This document shows positions 55,091 to 63,517 of a stretch of 64,000 bases of DNA, piece after piece. The DNA lies in NCBI RefSeq assembly GCF_027938815.1, contig NZ_CP115913.1, positions 3,134,001 to 3,198,000 of the forward strand, in the 5' to 3' direction. The stretch is from Oceanirhabdus sp. W0125-5 (GTDB taxonomy: Bacteria > Bacillota > Clostridia > Clostridiales > Clostridiaceae). The notes below the pieces were generated by a model, which was given only the letters and a program-made list of their open reading frames with translations, did not search any database and was not told the DNA's origin. The translations under genes were made by a program, and so were the position numbers. Numbering within the stretch: the stretch's first letter is position 1; each line of letters starts with the position of its first letter.

Positions 55091-56188
55091 ATGAAAATCA
55101 ACAAAGCATATAAATTCAGAATGTATCCAAATGAAAATCAAATAAAGATTATTGAAAAATCTTTTGGTTGTTCAAGATATGTATATAATCATTTCTTAAA
55201 CCAAAGGAATGAAATATATAAAGCTGAAAAAAGATGTATGAAATATAAAGAACAACAAAATCAATTACCAAGTATGAAAAAAGAACTTGTATGGCTTAAA
55301 GAAGTTGATAGTACATCACTGCAGATGTCACTAAGAAATCTTGATGCTGCATTCAAAAATTTCTTTGAAGGTAGAGCAGACAGACCAAAATTCAAAAGTA
55401 AAAGAGACAACTATAAAACATATACAAGTAATTTTGTGAATAACAATATTGAAATAAAAAAAGATAAAATAAAACTGCCTAAATTGAAATATGTTAATGC
55501 AAAAATTCATAGATATGTTGAAGGTAGAGTAATAAACGCTACTGTTTCTAAAACATCAAGTGGTAAATATTTTGTATCTATATGTGTTGAAACAAAGATA
55601 GAGCCATTAAAAAAAGTATCGGGGAATGTTGGTATAGACTTAGGGTTATGTCATTTTGCAATATTATCAAATGGTGAAAAGATTGAAAATCCTAAGTATC
55701 TAAAAAAGTCATTAGATAAATTGGCAAAGGAACAAAGAAAATTAAGTAGTAAAGAAAAAGACAGTAACAATTGGAATAAGCAAAGAATAAAGGTTGCTAG
55801 ACTACATGAACGTATATCTAATCAAAGATTAGACTTCATCCATAAGCTATCTAAAAGAATTATAAGCGATAATCAAGTTATAATTCTTGAAGATTTATCA
55901 GTTAAAAATATGATGAAGAATGATAAATTAGCTCAAAGTATTTCAGATGCAAGTTGGTATAAATTTGTTACTATTCTAGATTATAAGGCAAAATGGTATG
56001 GAAGAAAAATTCATAAAATAAATAGATGGTATCCATCATCTAAAACATGCAATAATTGTGGTCACGTTTTAGATGAAATGCCAATGCAAATAAGAGAATG
56101 GAAATGTACTAAATGCGATAGCATTCATGATAGGGATATAAATGCCAGTAGGAATATCTTGAAGCAAGGGTTATTAGAAATAGCCTAA
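55091..56188 (+). CDS. tnpB: TnpB RNA-guided nuclease, copy 2
   Basis: 365 residues, ATG start (copy 1 uses GTG), same catalytic motifs GIDLG, ILEDLS and DRDINASRN and zinc finger CNNCGH...CTKC. Differences from copy 1 are scattered (for example D/G, S/P, V/A, H/Y), with no stop or frameshift in either, so both appear to have been kept intact since duplication. Confidence 0.95.
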   Translation: MKINKAYKFRMYPNENQIKIIEKSFGCSRYVYNHFLNQRNEIYKAEKRCMKYKEQQNQLPSMKKELVWLKEVDSTSLQMSLRNLDAAFKNFFEGRADRPKFKSKRDNYKTYTSNFVNNNIEIKKDKIKLPKLKYVNAKIHRYVEGRVINATVSKTSSGKYFVSICVETKIEPLKKVSGNVGIDLGLCHFAILSNGEKIENPKYLKKSLDKLAKEQRKLSSKEKDSNNWNKQRIKVARLHERISNQRLDFIHKLSKRIISDNQVIILEDLSVKNMMKNDKLAQSISDASWYKFVTILDYKAKWYGRKIHKINRWYPSSKTCNNCGHVLDEMPMQIREWKCTKCDSIHDRDINASRNILKQGLLEIA

Positions 56189-56320
56189 AAAAATAAGAAC
56201 CGTAGGTCTTACGGAGATAGCCTGTGGAGAAAGTAGATTGCGAAATCTGTGAAGCAGGAAAAGTTCTTGGATATACCAAGAAGCCCCCACTTCAGCGTGA
56301 GTAAGTGGAGGGAGAGTTCA
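56189..56320 (+). ncRNA. Predicted omega RNA of TnpB copy 2
   Basis: Almost the same 132-base structured region as after copy 1 (ACCGTAGGTCTTACGG hairpin and right-end hairpin). The predicted guide starts at 56321 with CAAGAGTCTGTAAGAA, the 3' part of the split cassette gene. Position-based prediction. Confidence 0.75.
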
Positions 56321-56443
56321 CAAGAGTCTGTAAGAAATGGTATTGCTTCTGAAATGTATTATAAATATTATGAAGCAGAATGGGACATTTGGCATGCTGG
56401 CTATACAGAATTTAAGAAAATTGAAAATGAATTGACAAAGTAA

Positions 56444-56980
56444 ATGATTTACTAGTAAGTAAGCTTTGGTATAAGGTTATGACTAACATGTGCCTCTAGG
56501 ATGTGAAAGTTTTTTTATGTAGTTTTAAAGATAAAGGATTATGAGTAAAGCATATAATGTAGGTTGCATAATGAGTGAATATTAACAATAAGGAATATTA
56601 AATGTGATTGTCGCCACACTGTCACCCACAGAAAAATTACCCATCGACAGGAGTTATGAAGATCAGCCTGAGAAGGAAGATTACATTAAACATTCTAGTA
56701 CAGGTACGGTCAAACCGCCATAGCACACTTTATCGATGTTGACAATATAGTACTAAAGCAATATTATGTAATATAAAGGTGGGAATAGTAACAACTGGTT
56801 TTTTTTGCCGACATCGCCGGAAACGAGTGTGGGACAAGCTTTGAAGACACACTTGGTTTTGCCATAGGTCTATATATACTTTTTCTTTTCTATATGATAA
56901 TATCATTAATTCCTTCCTACGACAACTATCTTACCACCTGGGGAGTATTTATATTTTCGCCAGAAAATAGCATTATTCTC
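56444..56980 (+). other. Gap with higher GC and decayed coding traces
   Basis: No intact gene. Around 56603-56722 a frame encodes LSPTEKLPIDRSYEDQPEKE, and another near 56715 reads TAIAHFIDVDNIVLKQ. Both are protein-like but lack starts or partners, and base composition is less AT-rich than the surroundings. Probably the remains of a transferred gene; family not recognised. Confidence 0.35.
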
Positions 56981-57011
56981 TTGACTCTTCCTTTGGGTAA
57001 TCCTTTATACT
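56981..57011 (+). promoter_or_regulatory. MerR-type promoter with 19-bp spacer
   Basis: TTGACT (56981-56986) and TATACT (57006-57011) are separated by 19 bases, two more than optimal. This is the signature of promoters that MerR-family activators twist into register. The MerR gene starts 39 bases downstream, so it is probably autoregulated. Confidence 0.75.
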
Positions 57012-57049
57012 AAGTTTATCATTACAATTAAGAAAAGAGGTGAAAACAA

Positions 57050-58030
57050 ATGAACAACCTAATCAAAATCAGAGATGTGTCAAGCAAGTATGACATAACA
57101 GCCCGAACACTGCGTTATTATGAGGACATGGGATTACTGTCCAGCACTAGAAGTGATGACTACAAATATAGAATGTACGACGAAAATGCTGTTAGGCGGC
57201 TTGAACAAATACTAATTTTACGCAAGTTGAATATCAGTATAAAAGACATTCAACGTGTTTTCAATACTTCCGGTACTGATGTAGTTTTAGAAGTGCTTGG
57301 GAAAAAAGTGGAGAGAATAGACGATGAGGTTGCACTTTTACATGAGTTGAAGGGGATCGTCCTAAATTTTATACACGAAATCGAACAAGTCAACTTTGCA
57401 GACAACTCTGACATAAAACTGCTGTATAACAAGGCTAAAGAGATTGAAACAAATTTATTAAGCGTTGATTATATTGGCAAGCCCTCCAATGTAAACCGAT
57501 TGATTAAAATAACTGAAAAATTAGATAAAAAAATTCCTGATATAATGGTGGTTAGGATACCGGAATTCAAAGGGGTAACGTGCGGGGAACAACCGTGGGA
57601 GGAAATGTTCAAAGAAGGCGGATATATGTATCAATTATGGCAGTACTGTCATTTGTATAAAAGTATAATTTTCGATTGTTTTGATTTTTTGATTTCTAGA
57701 AATGACAAAGCTGAATGGATATGTGCCGTTAAAGATTGTGTTACCGATGTGGATGTAACTCCTTTTAAACTGTTCGATTTTCCGGGAGGGTTATACGCTA
57801 TGGCAGTGAGTATAGACGAAGATAACGAGAGCATACATAAAGTGGAAGATAAAGTTCGCCAATGGATTGAAACCACAAATTTTGAGCTTGACAAAGATCG
57901 GGATATTATGTTCAATATGCCTTACTTATATGAAGATGGAAGAGATACTGCCTATAAAGACATAGAAAAAGGACTTGGCTATAAACAGATGCAAAGATAT
58001 TTTCCTATAAAGCTGAAAGATGATATTTAA
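57050..58030 (+). CDS. MerR-family transcriptional regulator with effector-binding domain
   Basis: 326 residues. The N-terminal MerR winged helix (VSSKYDITARTLRYYEDMGLLSS, YRMYDENAVRRLEQILILRKL) and a coiled-coil linker precede a C-terminal GyrI-like/AraC-effector-type domain (VVRIPEFKGVT, WICAVKDCVT, FPGGLYAMAVS). It likely senses a small hydrophobic or cationic ligand. It is followed by a gene of unknown function in the same direction. AGAGGTG precedes ATG 57050. Confidence 0.92.
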   Translation: MNNLIKIRDVSSKYDITARTLRYYEDMGLLSSTRSDDYKYRMYDENAVRRLEQILILRKLNISIKDIQRVFNTSGTDVVLEVLGKKVERIDDEVALLHELKGIVLNFIHEIEQVNFADNSDIKLLYNKAKEIETNLLSVDYIGKPSNVNRLIKITEKLDKKIPDIMVVRIPEFKGVTCGEQPWEEMFKEGGYMYQLWQYCHLYKSIIFDCFDFLISRNDKAEWICAVKDCVTDVDVTPFKLFDFPGGLYAMAVSIDEDNESIHKVEDKVRQWIETTNFELDKDRDIMFNMPYLYEDGRDTAYKDIEKGLGYKQMQRYFPIKLKDDI

Positions 58031-58120
58031 GCGCTTTTATAAACTATAATGAAAATTACAACATTAGAGTAGTTAAAAAGATAATTTTGAGGGAAAAACA
58101 AAATGAAAGGAGAATTACTC

Positions 58121-59215
58121 ATGGAAAAAACAATGGGGGATATGGCAAAATGCCTGAAACAACTAATACCAGTGAATATTCCTGAAACATATACAATCAA
58201 ATCTATGTTTAAAGAAATTTCAGAGGAAGAGGACATACGAAAAGGTGTACTTGCTTTCAGAGAGTTTTTATATAGATTTTGTGATCGTTTAATCGCTGAC
58301 AAAAGTTTATGTGATATACCTAAGAAAGGTAAGAACAAGTTTTCAGATGAAACAACTTTGTCAGTGGAGTTTCCGTTCTTAAATAATATTAGAAGTATAC
58401 TATTGAATATAGGTCAGCATGGTATATTATCCGAGAAATGTGATTCTCTGTTGGTTAATGACTGGGAAATGCTTAGCCTCAAAAGATCACTCAATAAAAA
58501 TTCAACTACAAAAATTTCTGTTCCTCAAATGATTAAAAGTATGCGTTTTCTCACTGAATGCGGTATTGATTTTGATGGTATTGACTTGAGTGTGAAAAAA
58601 CCTGATGTATCAAATATTGATGCAATAAGAATTACTTATCCGGATAATCACATTATGCTTACTGGATGGAAGGTTTTGGGGATTGCTCAGAATGAACTAT
58701 CATCCCGTAAAAATGACGATATTTTACTGAGATGCGATTACAGGATGCTGAAAGATGAGGATATACAAGTCGACTCTATTATGAAAGACTTTGTCTATCA
58801 CTTATCTGTTCCTTTAAAAGAGTTTGTTTTAAAATTTCACGAACATTATCTGGAATCTGGAATGAAATGCAATGTAGAATTAGGGTTCATGTGTATTCAT
58901 GTTATCTACTCGTATAAAGGTAAATCAATCTTGAGGTTTTCCACATCCTTGCATAACGGTTACCGTATGATCCTTAAAACAAAAAACACCTCAAAATATG
59001 CTGATGTGATCGAGGAATTCCCTGTGTCTTTACGGGAAAAGATCTTTAAAGGATATGGATGCGATAGAAAAAATGGTACCGGTCACGGCAATTGCCAAAA
59101 AGGGTGTGAAGGATTTCGTTTTTCTTTGGATGAATCATTACTTGATATAAGTCAGGAATTAGAAATATGGCTAGATAGCGAGCTGGCAAGTATGCAAAAA
59201 AATAAGAAAGGTTAG
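58121..59215 (+). CDS. Unknown protein downstream of a MerR regulator
   Basis: About 364 residues, soluble, no recognised domain. A C-terminal cysteine cluster (CDRKNGTGHGNCQKGCEGF) resembles a metal-binding or Fe-S-type motif. AAAGGAG with eight-base spacing supports ATG 58121 over ATG 58103. About 90 bases separate it from merR with no terminator, so the pair may be one operon under the MerR promoter. Confidence 0.7.
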   Translation: MEKTMGDMAKCLKQLIPVNIPETYTIKSMFKEISEEEDIRKGVLAFREFLYRFCDRLIADKSLCDIPKKGKNKFSDETTLSVEFPFLNNIRSILLNIGQHGILSEKCDSLLVNDWEMLSLKRSLNKNSTTKISVPQMIKSMRFLTECGIDFDGIDLSVKKPDVSNIDAIRITYPDNHIMLTGWKVLGIAQNELSSRKNDDILLRCDYRMLKDEDIQVDSIMKDFVYHLSVPLKEFVLKFHEHYLESGMKCNVELGFMCIHVIYSYKGKSILRFSTSLHNGYRMILKTKNTSKYADVIEEFPVSLREKIFKGYGCDRKNGTGHGNCQKGCEGFRFSLDESLLDISQELEIWLDSELASMQKNKKG

Positions 59216-59310
59216 AAAACACCTCGCGGTACTATGGTGTGAATAGTAACCTAATTGGTTCTAAAAATATCAGTAAAAAATCCTCATAAAAATTCATAGA
59301 ATATTTGTAT

Positions 59311-59339
59311 TTGACAAAAATTATATGTAGTGATAAAAT
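59311..59339 (+). promoter_or_regulatory. Promoter of the T-box/alaS transcript
   Basis: TTGACA (59311-59316) and TAAAAT (59334-59339) are spaced 17 bases apart, just upstream of the T-box leader. Confidence 0.75.
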
Positions 59340-59359
59340 TATGGTAATAAAAATAAAGG

Positions 59360-59622
59360 CAAAGAAGAGAAGTAGTAAATATACTTGTATTGTTCAGAGA
59401 GAAGATGGTTGGTGCGAATCTTCACAATCAATATATTGAAGCAGTCTCGGAGCTTTGAACCGAAATAATAGTAGGCTTCAACGGAAATCCACCGTTATCA
59501 TAGGATAGAGTATCGGTAATATGAGTTGCCCGTACTTGATGAGTGTAGAGATTATCTCTGAATTTAGGTGGTACCACGGATTAAGAATTCGCCCTAAGCT
59601 ATTAAAGCTTAGGGCTTTTTAT
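59360..59622 (+). promoter_or_regulatory. T-box riboswitch controlling alaS
   Basis: Recognisable parts are the Stem I AG-bulge/distal region (GGTTGGTGCGAATCTTC near 59406), the specifier stretch GTAGGCTTCAACGG near 59471 (containing GCT, an alanine codon), the T-box AGGTGGTACCACGG at 59566-59579, and a terminator GCCCTAAGCT/AGCTTAGGGC with TTTTT at 59591-59620. TGGT of the T-box can pair with the uncharged tRNA-Ala end ACCA. Uncharged tRNA-Ala would prevent termination. Confidence 0.93.
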
Positions 59623-59651
59623 ATGCAATCTTATAAGAAAGGATGATGGTT

Positions 59652-61427
59652 ATGTTAGCAAATGAATTAAGACAACTTTATGTATCATACTACAAAGAAA
59701 GGGGACATCAGGTAGCCGCAGCTGCATCTTTAGTGCCTGAAAATGATGCAAGTGTATTATATACCACAGCTGGCATGCAACCACTTGTTCCTTATCTTTT
59801 AGGAAAAGAGCATCCATTAGGGAAACGTCTTGTGAATGTACAAAGATGTGTAAGAACAGGAGATATAGAGGAGGTAGGTGATGATTATCACTTAACTGTC
59901 TTTGAAATGCTGGGAAACTGGTCTTTAGGTGATTATTTTAAAAAAGAGGCAATTACCATGAGTTTTGAATTTCTTACAGAGAAACTTAATATACCTGTTT
60001 CTAGACTTGCAGTAACTGTTTACAAAGGAAATGATAAAGTGCCATATGATGCTGAAGCTACTCAGACATGGTTAGAGCTAGGATTAAGTAAAGAACAGAT
60101 TTTTTATTATGGAGATGATGAAAACTGGTGGGGACCGGCTGGTGAGACTGGTCCATGTGGTCCTGATTCAGAAATGTTTTATGTTAATGATTTACCTGAT
60201 TGTAGCGAGGAGTGTGGACCAGCATGTGGTTGTGGAAAGTATGTTGAATTGGGGAATAATGTTTTTATGACATATAACAAAGATAAAGATGGAAATCTTA
60301 CTGAATTAAAGCAAAAGAACGTTGATGTGGGTTTAGGATTTGAAAGATTATTAATCCTAGCAAATAGTCTACAAAATGTATATGAAACAGATTTATTTGT
60401 TCCATTAATCAATAAATTGGAAGAAATAAGCGAGGTATCATATGATAAAAGTAATGAAAAGATTTATAGAATCATATGTGAACATACTAGGGCTGCTGTA
60501 TTTATTCTTGCTGATCCAAAGAATATTGTTCCATCAAATTCAGAACAAGGTTATATACTTAGACGACTTATTCGACGTACTATTCGAATGATTCATAAGT
60601 TAGGTGTTAAAAAGAATATATTACCTGAATTAGCTCAAGAAGTTATTGAAATATATGGTGAAGCATATCCTGAGGTTAAGTTATGCAGCGAAAATATCAT
60701 TAAAGAATTAAAGATGGAATATGATAAATTCAATAAAACTCTTCAAAGTGGATTGAAAATGGCAAACAAATATTTTGGAAAATTACAAGTTGGTGAATGT
60801 TTGAACGGTCAACAAGCTTTTAAATTATTTGATACCTATGGTTTCCCTATTGAATTCACATTAGAACTAGCAGGGGAAAAAGAAATTCTTGTTGACGTAG
60901 AGGGGTTTAAAGCAAAGTTTGAAGAGCACCAGGAGAAATCCAGAAGTGGAGGTGCTGGGAAATTCAAAGGAGGGTTGGCAGAACATAATCGTAACAGTAT
61001 TAGACTACACACCGCAACGCATTTGCTCAATAGTGCGCTGCGTCAAGTTCTAGGAGATTCGGTTTTTCAAAGAGGAAGCCACATTAATTCTGAACGACTA
61101 AGATTTGATTTTTGTTTTCATAGAAAGTTATCTGATGAAGAGATAAGTCAGGTAGAAAGCATTGTTAATAAGGCTATCAAGGAGGAACTTGATGTTAATT
61201 GTATGGAAATGAATGTAGAAGATGCTAAAGAAAGTGGAGCAATAGGAATATTTGAATCAAAATATGGTGACGTTGTTAAAGTTTATGATATTCCAGGATA
61301 TTCTTTAGAAATATGTGGTGGACCTCATGTTTCTAATACAGCTGAGCTTGGGTATTTTAAAATAACTAAAGAGCAAAGTTCTTCTTCAGGTGTAAGAAGA
61401 ATAAAAGCTATTGTTGATTTGGATTAA
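59652..61427 (+). CDS. alaS: Short-form alanyl-tRNA synthetase lacking the C-terminal domain
   Basis: About 591 residues, against roughly 870 for typical bacterial AlaRS. The class II catalytic domain ([37 protein letters not shown]), tRNA-recognition domain and editing domain with HTATH and CGGPH zinc motifs are all present. The coiled coil, DHHA1 and C-Ala domains are absent, with a clean stop. ATG 59652 is chosen over ATG 59643, which abuts AAAGG. It is controlled by the T-box leader. It may be a second AlaRS copy; the AlaX-type protein at 36.8 kb supplies a DHHA1 domain separately. Confidence 0.9.
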   Translation: MLANELRQLYVSYYKERGHQVAAAASLVPENDASVLYTTAGMQPLVPYLLGKEHPLGKRLVNVQRCVRTGDIEEVGDDYHLTVFEMLGNWSLGDYFKKEAITMSFEFLTEKLNIPVSRLAVTVYKGNDKVPYDAEATQTWLELGLSKEQIFYYGDDENWWGPAGETGPCGPDSEMFYVNDLPDCSEECGPACGCGKYVELGNNVFMTYNKDKDGNLTELKQKNVDVGLGFERLLILANSLQNVYETDLFVPLINKLEEISEVSYDKSNEKIYRIICEHTRAAVFILADPKNIVPSNSEQGYILRRLIRRTIRMIHKLGVKKNILPELAQEVIEIYGEAYPEVKLCSENIIKELKMEYDKFNKTLQSGLKMANKYFGKLQVGECLNGQQAFKLFDTYGFPIEFTLELAGEKEILVDVEGFKAKFEEHQEKSRSGGAGKFKGGLAEHNRNSIRLHTATHLLNSALRQVLGDSVFQRGSHINSERLRFDFCFHRKLSDEEISQVESIVNKAIKEELDVNCMEMNVEDAKESGAIGIFESKYGDVVKVYDIPGYSLEICGGPHVSNTAELGYFKITKEQSSSSGVRRIKAIVDLD

Positions 61428-61565
61428 TATAGGTTTGGTATAAACTAACAGTTGAGTTTTTCGTTATTCTAAAATATGTGGTTAGTGTATTTAACTCAAA
61501 CATCTTATACAATAGTATTCAGAAGTAATTGATCTGTTAAGTCTGTAAGATGAAAGGAGTCTATT

Positions 61566-62423
61566 ATGAAAAAAATTGGTAACGGAAAAGTAAGAGATAT
61601 TTATGAGGTAGATGAAAATAGCTTAATGCTTGTTGTGTCTGATAGAATATCTGCATGGGACAATATTATGCCTCAGGATATAAAGGGAAAAGGGATTATA
61701 CTTAACCAAATATCTGCATTTTGGTTTGATTATGTTTCTGATATAATTCCAAATCATATAATTACTAAAAAGTTCGAAGAATTTCCAGAGGAATTCCAAA
61801 AAGAAGAGTTCCGAGGCAGAAGTATGTGGGTTAAAAAGTTAAAAATGCTTCCGGTTGAGTGTGTTGTGCGTGGTTATATTGCTGGTTCGGCTTGGAAAGA
61901 CTATAACAATACTGGTGAAGTATGTGGAATAAAAATCTCACAGAATATGGAAGAGAGCGAAAGCTTTGAAGAAGTGTTATTCTCACCCGCTGCAAAAGCA
62001 GAAATGGGCGGGCACGATGAAAATATTTCCTTTGAAAAAGCAGTTGAACTAATAGGTTTAGAATTAGCTGAAAAAGTAAAAGCGATCTCAATTGCAGTTT
62101 ACAATAAATGTGCAAGTTATGCTTTGACAAGAGGAATTATTTTGGCAGACACAAAATTTGAGTTTGGTTTGGATGAGAATGGGGAATTAGTACTTGGGGA
62201 TGAAGTTTTGACACCAGATTCCAGCCGTTTTTGGCCACTTGATAAATATGAGGTGGGTAGGGAACAAGAAAGTTTTGATAAGCAATACCTTAGGGATTGG
62301 TTAAAAGCAAAGGGATATGTAGATAAAGCACCTGATGTTTTACCACAGGAGGTTTTGGATATTACAAAAGAAAAATATTTAAACTGTTATGAGAAAATAA
62401 CAGGTAGAAAATTTGAATATTAA
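61566..62423 (+). CDS. purC: SAICAR synthetase (PurC)
   Basis: 285 residues of phosphoribosylaminoimidazole-succinocarboxamide synthase: N-terminal GKVRDIYEVDENSLMLVVSDRISAWD, RGYIAGSAWKDY, and the C-terminal LADTKFEFG and DEVLTPDSSRFW motifs. It joins CAIR and aspartate in purine synthesis. It stands alone, away from other pur genes. Its length is nearer the longer form than the ~235-residue B. subtilis type. No purine riboswitch was seen upstream; a weak TTGAGTT/AACTCAA pairing lies in the 138-base leader. Confidence 0.93.
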   Translation: MKKIGNGKVRDIYEVDENSLMLVVSDRISAWDNIMPQDIKGKGIILNQISAFWFDYVSDIIPNHIITKKFEEFPEEFQKEEFRGRSMWVKKLKMLPVECVVRGYIAGSAWKDYNNTGEVCGIKISQNMEESESFEEVLFSPAAKAEMGGHDENISFEKAVELIGLELAEKVKAISIAVYNKCASYALTRGIILADTKFEFGLDENGELVLGDEVLTPDSSRFWPLDKYEVGREQESFDKQYLRDWLKAKGYVDKAPDVLPQEVLDITKEKYLNCYEKITGRKFEY

Positions 62424-62467
62424 ATTTTACTTTGAGAATTTGTTTTAATGTATATAGGGGGGAAACA

Positions 62468-63289
62468 ATGAAGGATGTTGTTGGTTCAAATATAGCACGT
62501 TATCGAAAAGAACGAAACTTAACACAAGAGGAACTGGCAAAACAGCTTAGTATAACATATCAAGCTATAAGTAAATGGGAAAACGGGCAAACAAAACCAG
62601 ATATATCTCTTCTTCCGGTTCTGGCATCTATACTTAATGTTAGCATAGATAGTCTTATGGGGTATTCCCATAATTTTGACCCTCGTTCTTATTATGAAGA
62701 CGTCTACAATAAAGATGAATACTTTTGGGGAGTACAGCCGTCCACTATGTGCCTAAAAGTATTAGAATTGATGCCCCCTACAAAATCATTAAGTTTACTT
62801 GATATAGGATGTGGGGAAGGAAAAGATTCCGTTTTTTTTGCACGTTGCGGATATAAAGTCAGTGCATTTGATATTTCAGATGCTGGTATCCAAAAAACCA
62901 AAAGATTAGCTGAAAAAGCAAATGTATATGTTGATGCGTTTAAAGCTAATATATGGGATTTTAGGTTAGAAAAAAAATATGATATTCTATTTTCAAATGG
63001 TGTTTTGCACCATTTGAAATCTGAATTAAGAGAAGAAATATTTGCAAATTATAAAGAATTTACAGAAGACGGGGGATTAAATGCACTACAGTGTTTGGTT
63101 GAAAAACCATTTATCAGTCATGTACCAGGAAAATACAGTAATTCTGAACATTGGAAATCAGGGCAACTGTTCACGTTATATCATGACTGGTTCATAGAAG
63201 AATGTTCTGAATATGTATTTGATTGTAATTCATCAGGGATTCCTCATAAGCATGCTGCTAACAGAATGTATGCGAGGAAGATTATATAG
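62468..63289 (+). CDS. XRE-type HTH fused to a SAM-dependent methyltransferase
   Basis: 273 residues. Residues 1-65 are a Cro/XRE helix-turn-helix (IARYRKERNLTQEELAKQL, ITYQAISKWENGQTKPD). From about residue 95 a class I methyltransferase follows (LDIGCGEGKDSVFFARCGYKVSAFDIS, then LFSNGVLHHL), TehB-like. The fusion suggests a regulator with an enzymatic output or self-control by substrate. ATG 62468 follows GGGGGG. It starts 44 bases after purC and may share its transcript. Confidence 0.88.
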   Translation: MKDVVGSNIARYRKERNLTQEELAKQLSITYQAISKWENGQTKPDISLLPVLASILNVSIDSLMGYSHNFDPRSYYEDVYNKDEYFWGVQPSTMCLKVLELMPPTKSLSLLDIGCGEGKDSVFFARCGYKVSAFDISDAGIQKTKRLAEKANVYVDAFKANIWDFRLEKKYDILFSNGVLHHLKSELREEIFANYKEFTEDGGLNALQCLVEKPFISHVPGKYSNSEHWKSGQLFTLYHDWFIEECSEYVFDCNSSGIPHKHAANRMYARKII

Positions 63290-63320
63290 AACTTGGGGGT
63301 ATTAAGGAGATATAGAGTAA

Positions 63321-63348
63321 GGTAGTGGCATAGCCGCTGCCTTTTTTT
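63321..63348 (+). terminator. Terminator after the XRE-methyltransferase gene
   Basis: GGTAGTGGC pairs with GCCGCTGCC around ATA, followed by TTTTTTT. Confidence 0.9.
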
Positions 63349-63461
63349 GTATCTTTATATAAAAGAATGAATAATATGGATTTATATAGTAAAATAAGTA
63401 TATACATATGGCATATAAAAATAACTTTTCAATTACTTATAAAAACTAAGACGAAAAAACT

Positions 63462-63487
63462 AATGGCAGAGTCATAGCTCCGCCATT
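63462..63487 (-). terminator. Terminator for the right-edge minus-strand gene
   Basis: AATGGCAGAG pairs with CTCCGCCATT (one mismatch) around TCATAG. On the minus strand it is followed by the T-rich complement of GAAAAAAC, just downstream of the partial gene's stop. Confidence 0.75.
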
Positions 63488-63517
63488 TATAGTATAGATA
63501 AAATATAGATATTCGAA

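Larger units (their letters stand above)
54938..56320 (+). mobile_element. IS605-family TnpB-only element, copy 2
   Basis: A 1383-bp element nearly identical to copy 1, starting TAACTAGC after host sequence TTTAACG and ending GAGTTCA. Left-end (TCTCCTA/TGGGAGA) and right-end hairpins are conserved. No tnpA is present and no target duplication is seen. Host frame restoration on removal confirms the ends. Confidence 0.92.
54665..56443 (+). pseudogene. Small Tyr-rich cassette protein split by a TnpB element
   Basis: The first part (54665-54937) encodes 91 residues with a Tyr/Gly-rich stretch (YEPYGKYGLRGYKYDVGNFGF). The second part resumes at 56321 (QESVRNGIASEMYYKYYEAEW) and stops at 56443. 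Joining 54937 to 56321 restores one frame of about 132 residues. It is translationally coupled to the maturase gene, so it may be the maturase substrate or a partner. As it stands, the product is truncated after the TAA inside the element. Confidence 0.85.

Noticed and set aside
56600..56720. Cobalamin riboswitch (GTCGCCACACTGTCA resembles the CGCCACTGT core)
   Set aside because: The B12 box and the remaining aptamer helices are not found, and no cobalamin gene follows.
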